From an uncultured Parabacteroides sp. (GTDB lineage Bacteria; Bacteroidota; Bacteroidia; Bacteroidales; Tannerellaceae), in the NCBI RefSeq assembly GCF_905196875.1, contig NZ_CAJJWO010000056.1:1-33561 (forward strand): a stretch of 33,561 nucleotides of DNA, read 5' to 3'. Position 1 is the stretch's first letter. The number at the start of each line of letters is the position of its first letter. Under the pieces are notes generated by a model, which worked only from the letters and a program-made list of their open reading frames with translations, was not told the DNA's origin and did not search any database. The translations under genes were made by a program, and so were the position numbers. Below are positions 23,900 through 30,427 of the stretch, in pieces.

Positions 23900-25648
23900 A
23901 TGAGAAAGAGTAATTACGATAAAACTCCCTCGACGGAAGTCGGGGGCAGGCTCTGGAAAGGCTGGGAGTCTGTTTTGGATAAGTTGAAGGAAGTCTGCAA
24001 TGGCTTTGAGTTGGCGAACAAAGTTGTTGTCGTCGAATGCTATCAGGGTGTGCATCCGGAAGAGCTAGCTAAACACCTGGCAGCGTTGCAACCTTCATTG
24101 ATCATTCATTCGGAGAGATTCTTTAAAGGCGTTGAAGAGATTGAAGCGATGACGTATCCTTATCTGACGGACGACCGCCTTTTCGGTCGCCGCGCCTCTT
24201 TCCGCTATCCCGATTTCCTGGATGAAAGCCGTATGGAAGCCTGTCGGAAGGAGATACAGGCAACGAGTGGACTCGTTATCGTCTGGGGACCCGGCGCCGC
24301 AGAACTGGTGGCCGAGCCGGACGTGCTGGTCTATGCCGATATGGCGCGCTGGGAGATACAACAACGTTTCCGTCGCAAAGAAATAGACGGGCTGGGCGTG
24401 AAGAACCGCGAAGAGGCGCCTTCGCTGCATTACAAGCGTGGTTACTTCATCGACTGGAATGTATGCGACGAACTGAAGAAACGGTTACTTCCGAAGGTGG
24501 ACTTCTGGCTGGATACGCATATCGCAGGAACACCGAAGATGATTACCGGCGAAACTATGCGCACCGGGTTGGAAAAGACTGCCCACCGTCCTTTCCGCGT
24601 GGTTCCCTTCTTCGATCCGGCTCCCTGGGGCGGACAGTGGATGAAGGAAGTATGCGACCTGGATAAGACACAGGATAACTTCGGCTGGTGCTTCGACTGT
24701 GTACCCGAAGAGAACAGTCTCTATCTGAAAGTAGAAGGGGAGTTGTTTGAAATGGCTTCCAACAACCTTGTATTCTATCAGACCCGCAACCTGCTGGGTG
24801 CACCGGTGGAGGCACGTTTCGGGCAGGACTTCCCGATCCGCTTCGACTTCCTCGACACGATGGGAGGGGGCAACCTGAGCTTGCAGGTGCATCCCACGAC
24901 GCAATATATCCGCGATACGTTCGGTATTTATTATACGCAGGACGAAAGCTACTACCTGCTCGACGCCGGCGAAGGCGCTACCGTCTATCTCGGCCTGAAA
25001 GACGGAGTAGACCCGGAGGCCATGATCGCTGCGCTGAACGAGGCGCAGGAGTCGGGCTCCACTTTCGACACCGAGAAATATGTGAACAAATGGCCTGCGA
25101 AGAAGCACGACCATTACCTGATACCGGCGGGCACGATCCACTGTTCGGGTTCGGAAGCGATGGTGTTGGAGATTAGCGCAACGCCTAGTATCTTTACCTT
25201 CAAACTCTGGGATTGGGATCGCCTGGGACTGGACGGACGGCCGCGCCCGATCAACATCGCCCACGGCTCGCATGTCATCCAGTGGGAACGGCAGACGGAT
25301 TTCGTTCGCGACCAGTTGGTCAACCATTTCGAACCGCGTGCCGAAGGCGACGGCTGGGTGGAGGAACGTACCGGGCTGCATGAGAATGAGTTTATCGAAA
25401 CACGCCGCCACTGGTTTACCGGAAAGGTGCCGCACAATACGGGCGGGGGTGTCAACGTTCTGAATGTAGTGGAAGGGGATGAGTTGATCGTCGAAAGTCC
25501 GACGAATGCCTTCGAGCCTTTCATCGTTCATTATGCCGAAACATTCATCGTCCCCGCTATCGTAGGCGATTACACGATCCGCCCCTACGGCCTCTCCGAA
25601 GGCAAGAATTGCGGCACGATCAAAGCGTATGTACGCACGAAAGGATAA
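23900..25648 (+). CDS. Class I mannose-6-phosphate isomerase with N-terminal kinase-like domain
   Basis: The 582 residues are cytoplasmic. The C-terminal half (about 235-582) is a cupin-type phosphomannose isomerase: Gln329 and His331 in LQVHP, Glu349 in DESYYLL and His414 in IPAGTIH match the four zinc ligands, and TPSIFTFKLWDWDRLG and the final beta-rich part fit. The N-terminal 230 residues are a separate alpha/beta domain resembling P-loop nucleoside kinases, with strands KVVVVECYQG and GLVIVWGPG and a VYADMARWEIQQRFRRKE helix. The P-loop position (ECYQGVHPEEL) lacks the GxxxxGKS pattern, so that domain is probably not an active kinase. The isomerase interconverts mannose-6-phosphate and fructose-6-phosphate. 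With the ROK kinase gene 23 bases downstream it would channel mannose into glycolysis. Confidence 0.88.
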   Translation: MRKSNYDKTPSTEVGGRLWKGWESVLDKLKEVCNGFELANKVVVVECYQGVHPEELAKHLAALQPSLIIHSERFFKGVEEIEAMTYPYLTDDRLFGRRASFRYPDFLDESRMEACRKEIQATSGLVIVWGPGAAELVAEPDVLVYADMARWEIQQRFRRKEIDGLGVKNREEAPSLHYKRGYFIDWNVCDELKKRLLPKVDFWLDTHIAGTPKMITGETMRTGLEKTAHRPFRVVPFFDPAPWGGQWMKEVCDLDKTQDNFGWCFDCVPEENSLYLKVEGELFEMASNNLVFYQTRNLLGAPVEARFGQDFPIRFDFLDTMGGGNLSLQVHPTTQYIRDTFGIYYTQDESYYLLDAGEGATVYLGLKDGVDPEAMIAALNEAQESGSTFDTEKYVNKWPAKKHDHYLIPAGTIHCSGSEAMVLEISATPSIFTFKLWDWDRLGLDGRPRPINIAHGSHVIQWERQTDFVRDQLVNHFEPRAEGDGWVEERTGLHENEFIETRRHWFTGKVPHNTGGGVNVLNVVEGDELIVESPTNAFEPFIVHYAETFIVPAIVGDYTIRPYGLSEGKNCGTIKAYVRTKG

Positions 25649-25671
25649 TAACCGATATATAACAATATACC

Positions 25672-26760
25672 ATGTATACCAACGATAACCGAATAGTAAT
25701 GACCCTCGATGCGGGAGGAACCAACCTGGTCTTCTCCGCCATCCGGGGCGGTGAGGAGATAGTGACACCTATCACGTTGCCCTCCTGTGCCTGCCATCAG
25801 GATCAATGCCTGGAACAACTCCTGACCGGCTTTACCCATGTCCGCGAACAGCTGCCGGAAGCACCGGTAGCCATCAGTTTCGCTTTCCCCGGCCCGGCCG
25901 ACTACCCTGCGGGGATCATCGGCGACCTTCCTAACTTCCCCTCTTTCCGTGGAGGCGTGGCCCTGGGCCCGTACCTCGAAGAGAAGTTCGGCATTCCTGT
26001 CTTCATCAACAACGATGGAGACTTGTTTGCTTATGGCGAAGCGCTGACCGGTGCCTTGCCGGAGATCAACCGCCGTCTGGAAGAGGCCGGAAGTATCAAA
26101 CGCTATAAGAACCTGCTCGGCGTGACACTGGGTACCGGTTTCGGTGCCGGTGTGGTGCTGAACGGCAACCTGCTGGTCGGCGACAATGCGGCGGGTGGCG
26201 ATATCTGGTGCTTCCGTAATAAGAAGTATCAATCTTATATCGTAGAAGAAAGTGTCAGTATCCGTGCCGTGCAACATATCTACCGGTTGCTGTCGGGCGA
26301 TGCTTCTCCCTTCACTCCCAAAGATATTTACGATATAGCCGAAGGTACTTGTCCGGGCAATCAGGAAGCTGCCCGTTCCGCCTTTGCCGAGCTGGGAGAA
26401 ATGGCGGGTGACGCCCTGGCGCAAGCTATTACGCTGATCGACGGCCTGATCGTTATAGGCGGCGGGCTGACCGGTGCTGCGAAATATTTCATGCCGTCTC
26501 TTCTGAAAGAGATGAACGGCGAAACGGGGATGATGAACGGTAGCCGCTTCAGCCGCCTGCAGAGTAAAGCGTTCAATCTGGACGATACGGCGGAGTTCGA
26601 ACAGTTCGCCAGGGGAGAGGCCGTGAAGATCGCCGTTCCCGGTTCCGGCCGCATGGTCGATTACGACCCGTTCAAGCGGATCGGTGTAATTATCAGCAAA
26701 CAGGGAGCAAGCCGTTCGGTGGCCCTGGGGGCTTATGTGTATGCATTAAATCATTTATAA
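25672..26760 (+). CDS. ROK-family sugar kinase (probable manno-/hexokinase)
   Basis: The protein has 362 residues, slightly longer than usual ROK kinases. The ATP-binding DAGGTN (residues 13-18), the catalytic Asp115 in INNDGDLFAYGEA and the GTGFGAGVVLNG loop are all present, as is VIGGGLTGA near residue 262. The usual zinc site (His plus CxCGxxGC) is missing: the segment reads GGDIWCFRNKKYQSYIVEES, keeping only the sugar-contacting Glu of the ExxS pattern. Such zinc-free ROK kinases exist among hexo- and mannokinases. It would phosphorylate the imported hexose at O6. Placement between mannose-6-phosphate isomerase and alpha-mannosidase genes makes mannose the best guess; glucose or N-acetylmannosamine are alternatives. 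It is cytoplasmic and co-transcribed, with GH92 14 bases downstream. Confidence 0.88.
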   Translation: MYTNDNRIVMTLDAGGTNLVFSAIRGGEEIVTPITLPSCACHQDQCLEQLLTGFTHVREQLPEAPVAISFAFPGPADYPAGIIGDLPNFPSFRGGVALGPYLEEKFGIPVFINNDGDLFAYGEALTGALPEINRRLEEAGSIKRYKNLLGVTLGTGFGAGVVLNGNLLVGDNAAGGDIWCFRNKKYQSYIVEESVSIRAVQHIYRLLSGDASPFTPKDIYDIAEGTCPGNQEAARSAFAELGEMAGDALAQAITLIDGLIVIGGGLTGAAKYFMPSLLKEMNGETGMMNGSRFSRLQSKAFNLDDTAEFEQFARGEAVKIAVPGSGRMVDYDPFKRIGVIISKQGASRSVALGAYVYALNHL

Positions 26761-26774
26761 ATATAAACTACGCC

Positions 26775-29138
26775 ATGAATAAACACAATCTGTTTACTCC
26801 GGTTTTCGGTCTGCTGGCCGGCTTGCTGGCTATCGGTTGTTCGCCTGTGAAAGAGGAGGCGACACAAGAGAACTTATCCCAATATGTTGAGCCGCGCATC
26901 GGGACGGCACACTGCCGCTGGTTTCATTTCGCACCTGGTGCAATGCCTTTCGGTATGGCTAAGCCGGGCCCTTCCACCAACGGACATCTGGGTAACAACT
27001 CCGGCTGGGAGGCTACGGGCTACGACTACCGCGATACTTCCATCGAAGGTTTTCCCTGTCTGCATGAGTTTCAGGTGGGCGGTATCGCTCTAATGCCTGC
27101 CAACGGACCGCTGAAGACGATTGCCGGGCCTGTCGACGACTCGACCGGTATCGGTTACCGCTCACGCTACGACCATTCGGATGAGGTAGTGACGGCCGGT
27201 TACTACTCGGTTCTCCTGAAAGATTATAATATTAAAGCAGAGGTGACGGCTACCCCGCGTGTCGCCTTTCAACGTTTCACTTTCCCTGCAAGCGACGAGA
27301 GCCGTATCCTTTTCGATATAGGCCATCGATTCGGGGAAAGCGGGCCTGTGAAAGATGCATCCGTTACGCTTAACGACGACGGTACCGTGGAAGGTTGGGT
27401 GGTCACCTTACCCGAATATGTGAAGAAATACCAGCCGGGGGCTACGGTTTCCATGTTCTTCTCCGCACAACTGGATAAGCAACCCTCTTCTTGCGGAACC
27501 TTTATCGAAGAGGCTGTGCAGGAAGGATCGAAACAGGTATCGGGTCCGGGTGCAGGTCTTTATCTGAACTTTAAGACGGCAGAAGGGGAAGCAGTCACCG
27601 CCAGGATCGGCCTGTCGTACACCTCTGTCGAAAATGCCCGCCTGAACCGGGAGACGGAAGCCGGCACGCTGACATTCGACCAGGCACGTGATGCATCCAG
27701 CCGGGAATGGGAGAATTACCTCGGACGTATCCGCGTGGAGACACCGGTAAAAGAAGATAAGGTGAAATTCTATACCGGCCTGTATCATGCCCTGTTGGGG
27801 CGCGGGTTAGCCAGCGACGTTAACGGCGCTTATCCCCGTAACGACGGGAGTGTAGGTCAGATTCCGCAAGAGAACGGAAAACCTATACATAACTTCTATA
27901 ATACCGACGGTATCTGGGGCGGACAATGGAATCTGGCACAGGTGTGGGCTTTGATTGCCCCTGAATATTATGCCGATTATATCAGCAGTCACTTACTGGT
28001 GTTTAAGGATGCCGGATGGCTGGGCGACGGTATTGCCTGCAGCCGTTATGTTTCTGGTGTAGGTACTAATTTGCTCGGTGCTGTTTTTGCCGGAGCTTAT
28101 CAGTGTGGTATTCGCAACTATGATGTGGATCTGGCTTATGAAGCTGCGCGGAAGAATGAACTGGATGGTGAAAATCGTCCGCTGGGAGCCGGTAAGGTCG
28201 ATACGGATAAGTTCCTCGAATACGGTTATGTTCCCCACCTCGATAAAGGGGATGGCCCGGATGAAGCCTTCATGTTCTCGGCTTCGCATACGTTGGAATA
28301 CTCGTACAGTGCCTGGGCGGTTGCTCAATGGGCTAAGAAACTGGGTAAGACGGACGATTACGATAAATTGATGTGGTTGTCCAAAGGTTGGGAACGTATC
28401 TACGATCCTTCTACCAACTTCGTACGCCCCAAGAAGGCGGACGGACAGTTTCTCGCAGACTTCAACCCGATGCAGGTGTGGCGTGGATTCCAGGAAGGCA
28501 ACGCGTGGCAGTACACCTTCTATGTGCCGCATGATCCGGAAGGGCTGGTTGGTAAAGTCGGTGCCGATGTATTCAATCAACGTCTCGACAGTATCTTTAC
28601 CGTTTCCCAAAAGCTGATATTCAGCGGTGGTACGGAAGTAGGCGCTTTTGCCGGGTTGCAGACCCTGTATAATCATGGTAACCAACCTTGTCTGCATATC
28701 TCCTGGTTATTCAATGAGGCAGGCCGGCCTTCGCTGACGCAGAAATGGGTGCGTGCCATCCTCGACGAGTTCTATGGTACGGACGGTATCCACGGATATG
28801 GTTACGGGCAGGATGAAGATCAGGGACAGTTAGGTGCCTGGTATGTGATCGCTTCCTTGGGATTGTTCGACGTGAAGGGACTGACAGACCCGGAACCTTC
28901 GTTCGCTTTGGGTAGCCCTGTGTTCGATAAGATTACGATCCAACTGAATAATACTTATTATAAAGGTAAAGAGTTTGTGATCGAAGCAAAGAACAACAGC
29001 AAGGATAACGTCTATGTGCAGCAATACCGCCTGGATGGCAAGCCCTATTCCGACATCCGCATCCCATTCGAAACGATTGTAGGCGGGGGTCGCCTGGAGT
29101 TGGATATGGGTAATCAGCCGGTGGATAGTTATAAATAG
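26775..29138 (+). CDS. GH92 exo-alpha-mannosidase-family lipoprotein with Gln at the catalytic-acid position
   Basis: The protein has 787 residues, normal for GH92, with lipobox AIGC (Cys22). The N-terminal beta-sandwich has VEPRIGTAHCRWFHFAPGAM (P-F-G-M follows) and the (alpha/alpha)6 domain contains FYTGLYHAL, IWGGQWNLAQVWALI and the GYGQDEDQGQLGAWYV segment. There Asp680 and Asp682 correspond to the paired catalytic-base aspartates. In the usual HGNEPSHH motif this protein reads HGNQPCLH: Gln637 replaces the Glu that serves as catalytic acid. GH92 enzymes are calcium-dependent inverting alpha-mannosidases. The Glu-to-Gln exchange is, to my recollection, known from a mannose-1-phosphate-6-mannose uncapping member. 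The substrate here may therefore be a mannosyl-phosphate diester rather than an ordinary mannoside. Family certain; altered specificity inferred. Confidence 0.93.
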   Translation: MNKHNLFTPVFGLLAGLLAIGCSPVKEEATQENLSQYVEPRIGTAHCRWFHFAPGAMPFGMAKPGPSTNGHLGNNSGWEATGYDYRDTSIEGFPCLHEFQVGGIALMPANGPLKTIAGPVDDSTGIGYRSRYDHSDEVVTAGYYSVLLKDYNIKAEVTATPRVAFQRFTFPASDESRILFDIGHRFGESGPVKDASVTLNDDGTVEGWVVTLPEYVKKYQPGATVSMFFSAQLDKQPSSCGTFIEEAVQEGSKQVSGPGAGLYLNFKTAEGEAVTARIGLSYTSVENARLNRETEAGTLTFDQARDASSREWENYLGRIRVETPVKEDKVKFYTGLYHALLGRGLASDVNGAYPRNDGSVGQIPQENGKPIHNFYNTDGIWGGQWNLAQVWALIAPEYYADYISSHLLVFKDAGWLGDGIACSRYVSGVGTNLLGAVFAGAYQCGIRNYDVDLAYEAARKNELDGENRPLGAGKVDTDKFLEYGYVPHLDKGDGPDEAFMFSASHTLEYSYSAWAVAQWAKKLGKTDDYDKLMWLSKGWERIYDPSTNFVRPKKADGQFLADFNPMQVWRGFQEGNAWQYTFYVPHDPEGLVGKVGADVFNQRLDSIFTVSQKLIFSGGTEVGAFAGLQTLYNHGNQPCLHISWLFNEAGRPSLTQKWVRAILDEFYGTDGIHGYGYGQDEDQGQLGAWYVIASLGLFDVKGLTDPEPSFALGSPVFDKITIQLNNTYYKGKEFVIEAKNNSKDNVYVQQYRLDGKPYSDIRIPFETIVGGGRLELDMGNQPVDSYK

Positions 29139-29144
29139 AAAATA

Positions 29145-29240
29145 TGAGTCAATGTGGCAATATGCCAATGTGCCAATTTGGAAAGTTTTGAACCTATTGC
29201 TATCTCCATTGGCATATTGGCACATTAGCAAATTGGCTCA
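29145..29240. repeat. Inverted repeat built of TGCCAAT heptamers
   Basis: The left arm (29145-29181, TGAGTCAATGTGGCAATATG...) and right arm (29206-29240, ...AGCAAATTGGCTCA) form an imperfect inverted repeat with a loop of about 24 bases. Both arms are strings of TGCCAAT/ATTGGCA units separated by one or two bases. It fills the gap between the GH92 and MFS genes. Similar strings of this kind occur in Bacteroides intergenic regions, so it is probably a dispersed repeat. Confidence 0.7.
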
Positions 29241-29273
29241 TTATTGACAATAATTGAAACATACATTATATAT

Positions 29274-30419
29274 ATGAACAATAAACAAAACTCAAAAGCC
29301 ATTTACCCCATCCTCTTCGGGTTCTTTGTGATGGGCTTTGCAGATGTCGTAGGTATTGCTACGAACTATGTGAAGGTCGACTTCGGTCTGTCCGATACGC
29401 TGGCTAATTTGCTGCCGATGATCGTATTCCTTTGGTTTGCCCTGTTCTCTGTCCCTACGGGCATCCTTATGGGAAAAGCCGGTCGGCGTAATACCGTGGT
29501 GATCGCCCTTGCCATCACTACGTTGGCGATGTTGCTACCTCTGTTCTTTTACGACTTCGCAAGCATACTGATCGCTTTTGCCCTGTTGGGTATCGGCAAT
29601 ACGATCCTGCAGGTCTCGTTGAATCCGATGGTGGCCAACGTAGTCAACCCCGACCGTATCACCAGTGTTCTGACGTTGGGCCAGTTCATCAAGGCGATCT
29701 CTTCCTTTCTCGGGCCGATCATTGCCGGGGCCGCCTCTTCTTTCTGGGGCGACTGGAAACTGATCTTTGCCGTTTATGCAGCGACGACTCTGATCTCCAC
29801 GATCTGGCTGATCTCTACCATCCCCGGAAAAGAAAACCTGGAAGCAGCTAAAGCAACATTTGGAACTACACTATCCCTTTTTAAAGATAAATACATCGTT
29901 TCCCTCTTCCTGGGAATCCTTTTCATTGTCGGTATCGATGTGGGTTTGAATACCTCTATCCCGAAGCTGCTTATGGAGCGTACCGATATGGCACTCACCG
30001 AAGCGGGGTTGGGTACGAGCCTGTACTTTGCCGCCCGTACGATCGGCTCCTTTGCCGGAGCTTTACTGCTGGCGAAATTCTCCGGTGCCCGTTTCCTGAA
30101 ATATAGCATGTTCGTAGCGATAACGGCTTTTGTCTTGCTGCTGCTGGTTCCGGGTACGTGGAGCATGTTCGCTATGATCGTTATTGTAGGGCTGGCCTGT
30201 GCCAATGTCTTTTCGATCATTTTTTCATACGCCTTCCAGCATAAGCCGGAGCGGGCGAATGAAATATCCGCCCTGATGATTATGGGGGTATCGGGTGGTG
30301 CCCTGATCACTCCGCTGATGGGGATTATTTCAGATGGGTTCGGACAGGTGGCCGGGTTGGCTGTCCTGCTGCTCTGTATGCTTTATATTTGTCTTATATC
30401 CTTTAGATTAACTAAATAA
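29274..30419 (+). CDS. MFS sugar:H+ symporter, FucP/GlcP-like
   Basis: I start at ATG 29274 (MNNKQNSKAIYPILFGFF); an upstream TTG at 29244 abuts the inverted repeat. The 381-residue protein has 12 hydrophobic helices. Family marks are GFFVMGFADVVGIATNYVKV in helix 1, the loop motif GILMGKAGRRNTV after helix 2, GIGNTILQVSLNPMVANVV in helix 4, and the second-half repeat ISALMIMGVSGGALITPLMG. These place it with the FucP/glucose-galactose transporter group. It sits in the inner membrane and would import the monosaccharide released by the neighbouring mannosidases for the ROK kinase. Mannose as substrate is inferred from the operon. The GH38-like gene starts 8 bases after its stop. Confidence 0.9.
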   Translation: MNNKQNSKAIYPILFGFFVMGFADVVGIATNYVKVDFGLSDTLANLLPMIVFLWFALFSVPTGILMGKAGRRNTVVIALAITTLAMLLPLFFYDFASILIAFALLGIGNTILQVSLNPMVANVVNPDRITSVLTLGQFIKAISSFLGPIIAGAASSFWGDWKLIFAVYAATTLISTIWLISTIPGKENLEAAKATFGTTLSLFKDKYIVSLFLGILFIVGIDVGLNTSIPKLLMERTDMALTEAGLGTSLYFAARTIGSFAGALLLAKFSGARFLKYSMFVAITAFVLLLLVPGTWSMFAMIVIVGLACANVFSIIFSYAFQHKPERANEISALMIMGVSGGALITPLMGIISDGFGQVAGLAVLLLCMLYICLISFRLTK

Positions 30420-30427
30420 GAACGCTT

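Noticed and set aside
24485..25768. 427-codon minus-strand frame opposite the isomerase gene
   Set aside because: It spans the 3' end of one real gene and the 5' end of the next, has no motif, and the isomerase metal ligands are all on plus.
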